Assembly (NCBI RefSeq): GCF_000238775.2
Contig: NZ_AFEJ02000001.1
Location: 1,426,001 to 1,490,000 of the forward strand
Length of the DNA stretch: 64,000 nucleotides
Direction: 5' to 3'
DNA from: Acaryochloris sp. CCMEE 5410
Lineage (GTDB): Bacteria > Cyanobacteriota > Cyanobacteriia > Thermosynechococcales > Thermosynechococcaceae
In this document: piece after piece, positions 17,371 to 25,686 of the stretch
Layout of the letters: each line of letters opens with the position of its first letter
Numbering within the stretch: the stretch's first letter is position 1
Position numbers and translations under genes: made by a program
The notes under the pieces: model-generated
Told to the model about the DNA's origin: nothing
The model's database searches: none
The model's input: only the letters and a program-made list of their open reading frames with translations

Positions 17371-19056
17371 ATGGTTCGAGAGCAACACAAACAGGCCACC
17401 AATGTGATTGGCACGGTCAAAGGACCGGGAGAAAGCGGAAACCAGTATGTGTTCATTACCGCCGATACCCAACACATCAAAATTGGCGAGTTTGTGTCCT
17501 ATCGCCTCACCCATATCGACAACATCCCCGTTGAAATATTAGGAAAGATTTCAGCCTGCACCCTTGTGGATCATTTGCCGGATCGGATCTTTGCCGATAC
17601 CGAAATCGACCCTAGCGCCATTGCTTCTCTGATCGGCTTTAAATATTCCAGTCCCGAAATCTATGAAGTCGCTGTGGATGTCATCGGCTACTTCCACCCC
17701 AACCTTGGGTTTATGAACCCACGCCAGCCCCCCGAGCCGGGAGCTAAAGTGTATCGGGCTGATGATCAGACTCTAAGGCGGATTCTGAATAAACGCCAAG
17801 TAGGGGATGTCGGTTCAGCCACCATTGGGTCACTACTCCTACGGGATCTCGATGCCGTTCCCATTAGCCTTGATGTCAAGGCTCTAGTCAGTACCCATAT
17901 GGCAATTTTGGCAGGGACAGGTTCTGGAAAGTCTTACACAGCGGGCGTTCTGATCGAAGAACTACTCCGTCCTTACAATCGCGCGGCTGTACTGATCTTT
18001 GACCCCCATGGTGAATATGGCACCCTAGAAGCGATGCGGGGTCATCCTGCCTTTAGCAGTGAAGATGGCTATGCCCCTCAGGTCCAAATTCTCACCCCGG
18101 AGCAGATCACCATTCGGATTTCCTCCCTCAACTATGCCGATATCAAAATGCTGCTGCCAGAGATGAGTGAGCGCCAGCAAGCCATCCTCAACAAAGCCTT
18201 TAATAATCTCCAAGCTCGGAAACGAAAAAATGCCCGCTGGGATATCAATGACTTGATTTATGAGGTCAATGAAGCCGACGTTGTTCAAGATAAAAACGGC
18301 AATGAGCAGCCCGGTTCTTCCGCCCAAGCCCTGGAATGGAAACTAGAAAAGCTCGCAAACTCCCCCTATTTCCACGCCTTTGAACATCTCACCCCGCAAG
18401 ATTTATTTGAACCGGGGCAAGTGACCGTTCTGCAAATGAACGAAATTAGCCAAGAAGAACAGCAGGTGATTTGTGCGGCCATCCTTCGCCAGGCTAACCA
18501 GGCCCGCATGAATACCCTCAAAGAAAAAATCACCGCCGAAGACGAAAATTATCTGCCCTATCCGGTGTTTATTCTCCTAGAAGAAGCCCACCGCTTTGCA
18601 CCAGCCCATGAGCCGTCCCGCTGCAAAGCCGTCATTCGCACCATCCTCAGTGAAGGCCGCAAATTCGGTTTAGGAGTAGGACTAATCACTCAGCGCCCCG
18701 GCAAACTGGATTCAGATGTATTGTCCCAATGCATGAGCCAGTTCATTATGCGCATCGTCAACCCAGTCGATCAAGACAGCCTTAAATATGGCGTTGAGGC
18801 CGCTGGCCGCGATTTGTTGAAAGAATTACCTGCGCTTACTAAAGGTCAGGTGATTATCTCAGGCATGTGTGTGAATACACCCGTGTTGTGCCAAGTGCGC
18901 CTACGCTTAACTGCTCATGGAGGAGAAACCCTAGATGCGCCCTCTCTATGGCAAGCGCACTTCCAATCCCATCGTCTACGGGAACGAGCTGCTGCCAGTG
19001 CCCCTCTAGCCGGACGCCGACAAGCTGCCACAGTACGCGGGGTTTCGATTGATTAG
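17371..19056 (+). CDS. HerA-like hexameric ATPase (DUF87/HAS-barrel)
   Basis: About 561 residues from the ATG at 17371; a TTG at 17356 in the same frame is less likely. An N-terminal HAS-barrel-like segment (IGTVKGPGESGNQYVFIT) is followed by an FtsK/HerA-type ATPase core with Walker A GTGSGKSYTAG, IFDPHGEY, and Walker B FILLEEAHRFAP. A sensor/arginine-finger region follows (LGVGLITQRPGKLDSDVLSQC). Archaeal HerA pairs with the nuclease NurA in end resection; bacterial homologues also occur alone or in defence loci. Neither NurA nor a defence nuclease is adjacent. The reaction is ATP-driven DNA translocation by family; its role here is unknown. Confidence 0.85.
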   Translation: MVREQHKQATNVIGTVKGPGESGNQYVFITADTQHIKIGEFVSYRLTHIDNIPVEILGKISACTLVDHLPDRIFADTEIDPSAIASLIGFKYSSPEIYEVAVDVIGYFHPNLGFMNPRQPPEPGAKVYRADDQTLRRILNKRQVGDVGSATIGSLLLRDLDAVPISLDVKALVSTHMAILAGTGSGKSYTAGVLIEELLRPYNRAAVLIFDPHGEYGTLEAMRGHPAFSSEDGYAPQVQILTPEQITIRISSLNYADIKMLLPEMSERQQAILNKAFNNLQARKRKNARWDINDLIYEVNEADVVQDKNGNEQPGSSAQALEWKLEKLANSPYFHAFEHLTPQDLFEPGQVTVLQMNEISQEEQQVICAAILRQANQARMNTLKEKITAEDENYLPYPVFILLEEAHRFAPAHEPSRCKAVIRTILSEGRKFGLGVGLITQRPGKLDSDVLSQCMSQFIMRIVNPVDQDSLKYGVEAAGRDLLKELPALTKGQVIISGMCVNTPVLCQVRLRLTAHGGETLDAPSLWQAHFQSHRLRERAAASAPLAGRRQAATVRGVSID

Positions 19057-19152
19057 AGCTCTTTAGATTAGAGCTATCTGAGGGCATTCCCACAACCTCC
19101 AGGAACATTAGGCGTCTGGGATCTGAGGGAAGCTTGGTCCATCTGGGTGGTC

Positions 19153-19830
19153 CTACTTTGCTTTAGCGCGTAAATTCTTGATCTTGACCTGCTTCCACCA
19201 GTCTTGCAGTTCCTGGGGTTCAATGTTGCGCCCATCCACTTCCACCATAAACCGCTTATCCACGAGGAGGCTGAGTTTCCCTTTCTTGGATGCATTGGTA
19301 TATTCTTCTCGTCCAAAAGCATCGCCAATTTTTAAGCCTTTGCTATAGCCCTCGGTCGATTCTTTACTAAATCGGGCGCTGATCACAAATGGGGCGTAGA
19401 GTTGGCGATGGTGGGCCCAGTCAAAGAGCTGCACCTTAACGGTTTTATCACCCTGTTGATAGGATCGACTGGCTTGGCTGATGGCAAACTCGCCAAAGTT
19501 TGTGGATTCGCCCTTGGCTTCTGCGGCCTCCCAACCAGATGGCTGGTCGGGTAAACCGGTAATCAAGTCGGTATAGCTGAGGGGATCGACTGGTTTGAGA
19601 TTCTTGAGTTCTGATTCGATATCTTTGAGATCCTTCTCTAATTTAGAGATTTGATCAATTCCTTTTAGGGGATTCTGGTCAACATCTACGCCCTCAACCA
19701 CCTCCTGCAAATCAGGAACCCCACCACAGGCAGACAGAAATAGAGCGGAGATGGATAAAAGAAAGGTGATTCTCAGGCACACTCTCTTCGAAAATTCTTC
19801 ATAAAAAATTCGATCAGGATTATCACTCAT
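19153..19830 (-). CDS. lipoprotein, unknown function
   Basis: A lipoprotein signal is visible: basic residues, a hydrophobic core (ITFLLSISALFLSA) and a lipobox LSAC with Cys at residue 35, followed by GG. The first 16 residues are unusual for a signal peptide, and a GTG at 19782 would give a standard one, so the true start may be there. The mature part has a short coiled-coil-like segment (QISKLEKDLKDIESELKNLK) and then a domain resembling small periplasmic proteins with a W-W-K-Q-V-K-I-K-N-L ending. I do not recognise the family. Probably anchored on the periplasmic face of the inner or outer membrane. Confidence 0.7.
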   Translation of the reverse strand: MSDNPDRIFYEEFSKRVCLRITFLLSISALFLSACGGVPDLQEVVEGVDVDQNPLKGIDQISKLEKDLKDIESELKNLKPVDPLSYTDLITGLPDQPSGWEAAEAKGESTNFGEFAISQASRSYQQGDKTVKVQLFDWAHHRQLYAPFVISARFSKESTEGYSKGLKIGDAFGREEYTNASKKGKLSLLVDKRFMVEVDGRNIEPQELQDWWKQVKIKNLRAKAK

Positions 19831-19934
19831 TTATCTCAAATCCAATCATTTCAGCAAGGATTAGAATCAGCGACACTTATACATCTGATCAGTAAATTGC
19901 GATGAACTTAATCAAAATGCAACTTAGCACTGTC

Positions 19935-20480
19935 CTAATTACAGGATGCCCTTGGGGCTGGTAAATCTATCGCAGGATGTGTCTGGCTTAATGCTTCTAT
20001 ATCAGTCTTCTCATAGCTTTCAAAGGGCTGATGGATCCACGGATTCTCGGGTAAATAGTCCACATAAAAATGGGGTTTGATTCTAGAACAAGCTTTGTAC
20101 CACAACACAGCAGTGCGTAAGTCTGCAATCCCATCACCATACCGTTGTTGGAGCCAGATTAGCGTTTGTTCAAGGGTGATACCAGAATCCACTAGGTCAT
20201 CAACGAGTAAAATGCGGCTTCCCAGGTTTGTGGTCGTCATTGTGAGGGCTTGGCTGACGGTCAGCTGATGGCGGTCTTGCCCGGTGGCTCCCCCATAGGA
20301 AGCGGTGGCTAATATGGCTAATGGCTGTTGATAAATGCGAGAGAGTAAATCGCCAACCCGTAAACCGCCCCGTGCTAAACAGATAATTTGATTGAATGAC
20401 CAGCCTGAACGATAGATTTGGACTGCCAGTTTTTCAATGTGCTGATGATACTCTGACCAAGATACGTAGAGATCTGCCAT
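19935..20480 (-). CDS. purine/xanthine-type phosphoribosyltransferase
   Basis: A 181-residue type I phosphoribosyltransferase. The PRPP-binding loop ILLVDDLVDSGITL is intact, with the two Asp and the Asp-Ser-Gly. ICLARGGLRVGDLLSRIY provides the pyrophosphate loop. The length and the YGGATGQ segment fit the Gpt/xanthine-guanine group, which converts a purine base plus PRPP to the nucleotide; base specificity is not certain. The ATG at 20480 gives the usual N-terminus (LYVSWSEYHQHIEKLA). A 10-bp inverted repeat sits just upstream. Confidence 0.85.
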   Translation of the reverse strand: MADLYVSWSEYHQHIEKLAVQIYRSGWSFNQIICLARGGLRVGDLLSRIYQQPLAILATASYGGATGQDRHQLTVSQALTMTTTNLGSRILLVDDLVDSGITLEQTLIWLQQRYGDGIADLRTAVLWYKACSRIKPHFYVDYLPENPWIHQPFESYEKTDIEALSQTHPAIDLPAPRASCN

Positions 20481-20504
20481 TCGGGTTTGTTCTATCCACT
20501 CAAT

Positions 20505-20550
20505 TTGTTCATGCTACCTCCGTTCACAAGAATAACGATGGCATGAACAA
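20505..20550. promoter_or_regulatory. 10-bp perfect inverted repeat upstream of the phosphoribosyltransferase gene
   Basis: TTGTTCATGC (20505-20514) and GCATGAACAA (20541-20550) are exact reverse complements separated by 26 bases, 25-70 bases before the start codon on the reverse strand. This is where a promoter would be expected. It could be a paired operator; the regulator is unknown. Confidence 0.4.
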
Positions 20551-20652
20551 GACTCAATATTATTCTCTATCCCACCCTTAGAGTTGTCAGACAGGGACAA
20601 TTTTCATTAGGCTAATGATGACTGAGCTGTTTTTGAGGGAACACAACCTGTT

Positions 20653-21036
20653 ATGAATCCTGATATGGTGACCGAATTTCTAAAAAAAGGATTTCATGTA
20701 ACCCTGGGAGCTACAACTTCAGTGGTGGAATCCCTTCAAGACTCCCAAAAGCGCGAGGAAAATATTTCCCAACTCAATCTTGGCTTTGATCAGCTGTCTC
20801 AGATCTGGGCGGACAAAGGGGAAATTACAGAGACAGAAGCTCGCAAAATGATTGATAGCATGGCGACTCAATATGGAGTGAATGCGAATCCCATGTCTTC
20901 TGGCAGTTCCACTGCTCCTTCGGCAACTTCCCCCTCCATTGATCCGTCTCTCCAACAAGAACTCAAAACCCTGACCAACCAGTTAGCCAACATTCGTTTG
21001 GAATTAACGCAAATGGGTAACCAAGACGACACCTGA
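20653..21036 (+). CDS. phasin-like/helical hypothetical protein, 127 aa
   Basis: A small, mostly helical soluble protein: FLKKGFHVTLGATTSVVES, an acidic middle with ADKGEITETEARKMIDSM, a Ser/Thr/Ala/Pro-rich linker (about residues 82-98) and a C-terminal leucine-heptad helix (LQQELKTLTNQLANIRLEL). The layout resembles cyanobacterial phasin-like proteins that coat granules or scaffold, but the similarity is only architectural. ATG start. Upstream is the divergent phosphoribosyltransferase gene; downstream a DUF2808 gene on the same strand. Confidence 0.65.
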   Translation: MNPDMVTEFLKKGFHVTLGATTSVVESLQDSQKREENISQLNLGFDQLSQIWADKGEITETEARKMIDSMATQYGVNANPMSSGSSTAPSATSPSIDPSLQQELKTLTNQLANIRLELTQMGNQDDT

Positions 21037-21130
21037 CAATCATGGGTTTATCCCGACATTGCTCGGAGTTAATTTGGATGCCTCTCTTCTGCACCTAACT
21101 GGGTAGTTGGTACTTTGGAGGGCCAAACTA

Positions 21131-21709
21131 ATGCCACCACTCACTTCTAATCAGGCCGTTGCCTGGGGGGCCAATTTAGCTACGACTGTGTTGTTAGGGA
21201 GTCTTTTGCAGACTTCAGCACAAGCCATTGAACTCGCCGATGGAACAACGTATTTTGCCAATGTTCCTCGCCTAGAAAATGCTCGGACCACCTACAGCAG
21301 TGCCCGTGTCTTTGGAGCGACGTATTACTTTACGTTGCATGTTCCAGACGATGCTGGTGAGCCACTTCGGCGCGTGATGTTTAATCAGCAAGAAGGGGTA
21401 GACCCGATATCCTTTAATCTCAAGCGCACTCAAGCCTATCGGAATAAGCAGAAGAAACAACTCCTACCCATAGCCGCAGCTTCTACAGATGAGAAGGGCG
21501 CAATCTCGATATTTTTCGACCCACCTATCTCTCCAGGAACGACTGTCACTATTGGTTTGCGTCCCTATCGAAATCCCCGATCGAGTGGCGTTTATCTCTT
21601 TGGGGTCACAGCCTTTCCTCAGGGAGAACAAGCTTATGGTCAGTTTTTAGGCTATGGCCGACTCCATTTTTATGATCACTTTCGATGGCCCTCCTATTGG
21701 GGGCATTGA
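21131..21709 (+). CDS. DUF2808 exported protein
   Basis: The ATG at 21131, preceded by GGAGGG at a suitable distance, is preferred over the in-frame TTG at 21107. The signal peptide region is AVAWGANLATTVLLGSLLQTSAQA. The mature part has the DUF2808 layout found widely in cyanobacteria: F-x-N-V-P-R-L, an A-x-Y-Y-F-T-L-H-V-P-x-D-A-G-E-P-L strand pair, F-x-P-P-I-S-P-G-T-T-V-T-I-G-L and a P-x-R-N-P-R-S-S-G-V-Y-L-F-G-V-T-A-F-P-x-G ending. Family function is unknown; it is periplasmic or surface-exposed. About 40 bases after its stop the ISAzo13-type element begins, and the hairpin terminator at 24762 was probably once this gene's own. Confidence 0.8.
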   Translation: MPPLTSNQAVAWGANLATTVLLGSLLQTSAQAIELADGTTYFANVPRLENARTTYSSARVFGATYYFTLHVPDDAGEPLRRVMFNQQEGVDPISFNLKRTQAYRNKQKKQLLPIAAASTDEKGAISIFFDPPISPGTTVTIGLRPYRNPRSSGVYLFGVTAFPQGEQAYGQFLGYGRLHFYDHFRWPSYWGH

Positions 21710-21766
21710 GTGAGCTAAAGGCCAGCACCATTTGAGATCAATGACTTTAGGGATCTACAAATAAAT

Positions 21767-23463
21767 AGGGTTTGCTGAAAAAGTAAATTGAGCTAATTCC
21801 TGGCATCAAATCGTACAATCAACCCAGTTGTGACGGCCAGGGCCATATTCCTTCACTGGCCCTAGAAAAGCCCCAAGGCAGCCCTGGCAGCTCCATAACG
21901 CTTTCCAACACCAGCAATCCCACCCAAAAATGAATGATAAAAGGTGGCGGAGCCACCGCTCTAGATTCATCACCAAGAACGTGATAGCAATCGCACTAGC
22001 AGCCGTATCCGCTAACTTCGCCATCACTCGATTCAAGCCAAATCTTCGCTTGGCCTGCCCAAACTTGCCCTCAATTTGGACTCTCACCTTTTCGTCCTCC
22101 CGTGCTTGTTGCTTGAGTTGGCCCTGCACCTGGGGGTCTTGTTGAGGTCTTCCTAACGGTGGTCCACTCAATCGGATACCTCGAGCTTTACACCATCGTC
22201 GATTAGCTCGGGTTCGATAGATTTGGTCGGCATGGACTGAGAGAGGATAATGGCCAAAGCGACGATGAAAAGCTTCCACTTGATATTGAAGATGCTGGGA
22301 TTCATTGAACGCATCCCAGCTTAAACGTTCCAGAAACACACATCCGTTGACACAACTGAGGGATAGCTTGGCCCCAAACTCAACAGGTACTCCAGCTTTG
22401 CCTCGGACCATCGGTCGGACATGAGGCTGAGTGAGGCTGACAATACGGTCATCTACTCGACGCACGTGCTGTTGATACATCCACTCTTGCTGTCGAAAGA
22501 CTTCATGAATCACCAGCAACAGACGGTACTGTCGCCGGGACAGTCGGGACAGAGACGCTCCTAAAGCTATCAATCCATCAATGTGGGCTAGATTCCGACG
22601 CACATAGCCCAACTGCTGACGAATCCCTTTACGAATCAGCTTGCGACTCGGTTGACGTTTCTTGGCAATGGCCAGATAAGCTTTGCGGGCCTTTTGGCGG
22701 TAGGTGCGAGGTTTGCCCTTGAGAGACAGCATGACTTGAGCATATAAAGCATCAAGGATGGCTTCACTCGCTTTGCGGGCATCATTGAGCAGATCTAAGT
22801 CTGTCGGATAGCGAATATCGGCTGGCGCACAGGTCGCGTCTATCAACAATTGGCCCTGGTTGGGAGGGGCAGGAGGCTCATCTTCGTCATCTTCAGGAGA
22901 AGGAGATGACTCAGGGACATCACAACAGGAGAACCCTCAGATGCGAGCACTGATTCCACGACTGCGTCGTTGACTTGAGTCAGTAGCTCTAGATTCAACC
23001 GTTGGCGAAAGTGAACCAGCATGGAGGCATCAAACGGAGCACTCTCTCGATATTCACTAAAACCCAGAAAGTACTGCAAGTAGGGGTTCTCTCGAATCTG
23101 TTCTACGGTCTCTGCATCGGATACACCCAGTTTCTCTTTGATGATTAAGGTCCCTAAGGCCACACGAAAGGGTTTGGCAGGTGCCCCCATGGTCTGACTG
23201 AATTGCTCTGCATACTCTGACTCAAAGCTCTCCCAAGGAATCAGCTCGGCGAGTTTGACCCAGCGATTCTCTTCTGATAGTTTGCCTCCGAAGGGCAAGT
23301 AGAAGTTCTTAAAGGACAGTTGACCGGGGGATGGACGACGATACATTGGGGTGCATGTGCAAAGGTTTTGAGTATTTTGAACGATTTTCCTTGCACTTCT
23401 CAAGGGCGCTCAACACTTGGATACACTGCAAATATTCAACCTTAGACTTTCGAAGCAAGCCCT
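21767..23463 (-). mobile_element. IS5/IS1182-type insertion sequence, 1.7 kb
   Basis: Imperfect terminal inverted repeats are visible: AGGGTTTGCTGAAAAAGT at the left and AGGGCTTGCTTCGAAAGT read inward from the right. AAAT at 21763-21766 and 23464-23467 is a 4-bp target duplication. The single transposase gene fills most of the element but carries a frameshift. The insertion lies within the left terminal repeat of the ISAzo13-type element. Confidence 0.8.
21806..23346 (-). pseudogene. IS5/IS1182-type transposase, frameshifted
   Basis: The N-terminal frame starts MYRRPSPGQLSFKNFYLPFG at 23346 and carries the DUF772/InsH N-terminal domain (IRENPYLQYFLGFSEY, APFDASMLVHFRQRL). Near 22920 the frame is lost: the reverse strand reads GTTGTGATGTCC where one more base would restore V-V-D-V-P-E-S-S-P into the downstream frame. 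That frame continues through G-Q-L-L-I-D-A-T-C-A-P-A-D-I-R and the DDE catalytic region to 21806. A single-base deletion (or sequencing error) explains the break. The long, acidic, Pro-rich linker at the break is normal for this group. Confidence 0.85.
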
Positions 23464-23477
23464 AAATAAGGTACCCA

Positions 23478-24668
23478 TCAATTGGGCACAATCTTGATAT
23501 CCCATTTGGGTAACGCTTCAGAACATAGCCATTGTTGTTTGTAGGCTTCTAGCTCATCTGAGGGCACAGTAATGTTCTTTTCATAGGTGCCCTCAATCAA
23601 ATGAACCAAAGGCTTCAATCCATTCCAGGTCATATTCGATGCCCACTGGACAGCCGTATCAATGGAGTTGAGGATAGTGCCATTCCAATATTGTTCCAAG
23701 GCTGCCCAACATCGCTCAATCGGATTGTATTTGCTGTGATAGGGCGGATAGTAAATCAGATGAACCGATAATCGTGTCATTTGGACAAACTCAACCATAC
23801 GCTTGATAAATTGTGTGCGGTTACTGCGCACTGCAGAGCCGCCATCAAGGTTAATTTCTAATCCCTCTATCTGAGGATAGTTATCGTGATGTTCGCGCCA
23901 CCAAGCCTCTAAACAATCAACAATAAAATCAGTAGTTTCAGCAGACTGACCAAAGTAAATTGACAGTTGCCCTGCGAGCACATCGAGAATCCCGAAGGGT
24001 ACCAAAATAGCGTCCCAATGGTCATCATGGTCATTGGCTTTTGTCGCGTCTAGGGTACGAGCTTTGCCGCCACGAGAGAGGTTGCCAATTTAACTTTGGC
24101 TTTGCTATCAATCGAGATGCGCAATAGGTTGGGGGCCGCATCGGCAGCATAATTGGCTTGAGCGATATTGCGAAAATCGCATCGGTTTGCGGCAGTTTTT
24201 TCAGGGGTTTAACTTTTGGGTTTTTAAGCGATAACCCATTCGATTCAATAGATTGCCGATGGTTTGACGGGTTGGTAATGCCTCATCGCTGTAGCCTTTC
24301 TCCTCAATCAATGCCTCACGCACGGCCCTGGCACTGATACGGGTGTAGTACAACGTTGATTTGAACTTCGGATCAGCTTGGGCTTCACCATCAACTAAAT
24401 CCCGAATGTCAGTTGCTAAATGGGGTAGTTTCGTTTCGCTAAGCTGACGACCTCGGGCTTGATAGTTGTCAACGCATCTAATGCCAGTCCGTCGTTCATC
24501 AAGGCCCAGTTGAACACTGGTACGTCTCCAACCTAAATGACGCTCAGCTTTGCGGGCAGAGCCGTCCAGGTAGTCTTCAGCCACTTTTGCCATGAATGCT
24601 CGCTTGTGTGGGCCTGTCAGTTTCTTGGCGGCATCTCGAAACGTCTCTTTTATAGGGGCATCTAGCAT
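23478..24668 (-). pseudogene. ISAzo13-type transposase, multiply frameshifted
   Basis: The N-terminal part (24668-24201) has the ISAzo13 layout: KKLTGPHKRAFMAKVAEDYL, ERHLGWRRTSVQLGLDE, TRQTIGNLLNRMGYRLKT. The C-terminal part (24005-23478) has the DDE domain with LEINLDGGSAVRSNRTQF, LIYYPPYHSKYNPIERCW and the glutamate. Between them the reading jumps frame at about 24205, 24160 and 24090, each near a short A/T run; restoring one base each time yields a continuous product through N-L-S-R-G-G-K-A-R-T. The gene is therefore non-functional. Confidence 0.85.
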
Positions 24669-24761
24669 CAGATATCCTCAAAACAATCGGTCAATCATGT
24701 ATTGACTTGTTTCTTAGATTCGCAGGTACTTTATTTCTTGGCAAGTCCCTTAAAGCATATA

Positions 24762-24795
24762 ACCCCCGCCATTCGGCGGGGGTTTGTTTGTCTAT
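24762..24795 (+). terminator. strong Rho-independent terminator, displaced by the IS insertion
   Basis: CCCCCGCC-ATTC-GGCGGGGG forms a perfect 8-bp GC-rich stem with a 4-base loop, followed by TTTGTTTGTCT. The T-run is on the forward strand only. The nearest forward gene upstream is the DUF2808 gene, now 3 kb away; excising the IS elements would bring the hairpin to about 50 bases after its stop codon. Confidence 0.75.
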
Positions 24796-24871
24796 AAAAG
24801 CTCTGTATATGAATCTATATTAAGCAAAAATCTTAGAGATGGCTGTAGCTTACGCAACAAGTTTAATAAAA

Positions 24872-24907
24872 GTTTTTAATTTAATTCTTGAAAATTAAAT
24901 TAAAAAC
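24872..24907. repeat. perfect 15-bp AT-rich palindrome, 6-base loop
   Basis: GTTTTTAATTTAATT (24872-24886) and AATTAAATTAAAAAC (24893-24907) are exact reverse complements around CTTGAA. It lies just upstream of the candidate RNA. It could be a regulator site, a cruciform-forming element or a bidirectional terminator. Confidence 0.6.
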
Positions 24908-24910
24908 CTA

Positions 24911-25103
24911 ATGAATCGATTGGATCGTCACTCCAGGGCGTATCACCCCTTATATATCAGCCCTCTTCTTTACCCGCCATAGTGATGTCAGTCTGGATTT
25001 ATGCCCAAGGGCAGGTGATAGCGAGAGGGTGACGCGGGGCAAGTTTCGAGTGATCCAAGCGGGCTCTAGTACAGAAGTGTTGCACTGGAGCCTGCTCTTT
25101 TAG
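24911..25103 (+). ncRNA. candidate structured non-coding RNA with its own terminator
   Basis: No ORF or family was found, but the forward strand is rich in long-range complementarity. TTGGATC-gtc-ACTC (24920-24933) pairs with GAGTGATCCAA (25048-25058). CGTATCACC (24939-24947) pairs with GGTGATAGCG (25014-25023) with one bulge. Directly after the closing strand comes a 12-13-bp hairpin (25058-25070 with 25084-25096, two G-U pairs) followed by CTTTTAG, a terminator on the forward strand. The next gene is convergent (Dps), so this is not a leader of a downstream gene. It does not show the conserved motifs of SRP RNA, tmRNA or RNase P. The 5' end is inferred. Confidence 0.45.
25058..25103 (+). 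terminator. hairpin terminator of the candidate ncRNA
   Basis: AGCGGGCTCTAGT and ACTGGAGCCTGCT pair over the whole 13 bases with two G-U wobbles and a 13-base loop; CTTTTAG follows on the forward strand. On the reverse strand no T-run follows, so it does not serve the Dps gene ending at 25134. Confidence 0.6.
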
Positions 25104-25133
25104 TAGGTAAATAAGGATGTACTGGATATCTCC

Positions 25134-25610
25134 CTAGTTCAGCAAACTCCGTAGCATCCAAGCTGTCTTTTCATGAGTCTGCATTCGCTGAGTGAGCAGA
25201 TCAGCGGTAGGCTCATCATTTGCCGCATCTGCTAGTGGAAATACAGATCGAGCAGTACGAACGACGGCCTCTTGGCCTGCAACGAGTTCTTTGATCATCT
25301 CTTCAGCAGTGGGAACTCCCTCTGCTTCTTCAATAGAAGTCAGTTGGCTATATTCTTTATAGGTCCCTGGAGCTGGGAATCCCAAGGTTCTAATGCGTTC
25401 AGCAACGGCGTCTACAGCGAGTGATAGCTCGTTATATTGTGCTTCAAACATTAAGTGAAGGGTTTGGAACATGGGGCCCGTAACGTTCCAATGGAAATTA
25501 TGTGTTTTGAGATAGAGGGTGTAAGTATCGGCGAGGAGACGGGATAAACCCTCAGCAATGTGTTGACGATCGTTTTCTGAAATACCGATATTGATAGGAG
25601 GTGCTTGCAT
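25134..25610 (-). CDS. dps: Dps-family ferritin-like DNA-protection protein
   Basis: A 158-residue protein of normal Dps length. The inter-subunit ferroxidase site is visible: the His in [15 protein letters not shown], and the Asp/Glu in [14 protein letters not shown]. Dps dodecamers oxidise Fe(II) with hydrogen peroxide, store iron and shield DNA in the cytoplasm. It lies 76 bases downstream of the sulfiredoxin gene on the same strand, which suggests a shared peroxide-stress transcript. ATG start with GATAGGAGGTG just upstream, an excellent ribosome binding site. Confidence 0.93.
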   Translation of the reverse strand: MQAPPINIGISENDRQHIAEGLSRLLADTYTLYLKTHNFHWNVTGPMFQTLHLMFEAQYNELSLAVDAVAERIRTLGFPAPGTYKEYSQLTSIEEAEGVPTAEEMIKELVAGQEAVVRTARSVFPLADAANDEPTADLLTQRMQTHEKTAWMLRSLLN

Positions 25611-25686
25611 GGTGATTACCTCAAAAAAACACTACGGGATGGACATCTAAAGATACTGGAATACAGGGGGTGCTTCTACTCAGACG

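Larger units (their letters stand above)
21750..24749 (-). mobile_element. decayed ISAzo13-type element, interrupted by an IS5/IS1182-type element
   Basis: The left end begins GGGATCTACAAATAAAT (21750-21766), resumes at 23468, and the right end reads inward GGGACTTGCCAAGAAATAAA from 24749. With the inner IS and one copy of AAAT removed, the left terminus matches the right terminus at 19 of 26 positions, which defines the terminal inverted repeats. Flanking TTA at 21747-21749 and 24750-24752 may be the target duplication. The transposase inside is broken, so the element is dead. Confidence 0.7.

Noticed and set aside
24990-25015. GCCCAAGGGC palindrome inside the candidate RNA as a stand-alone hairpin
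   Set aside because: A 2-base loop cannot form; at most a 3-bp stem would result, so it is not listed separately.
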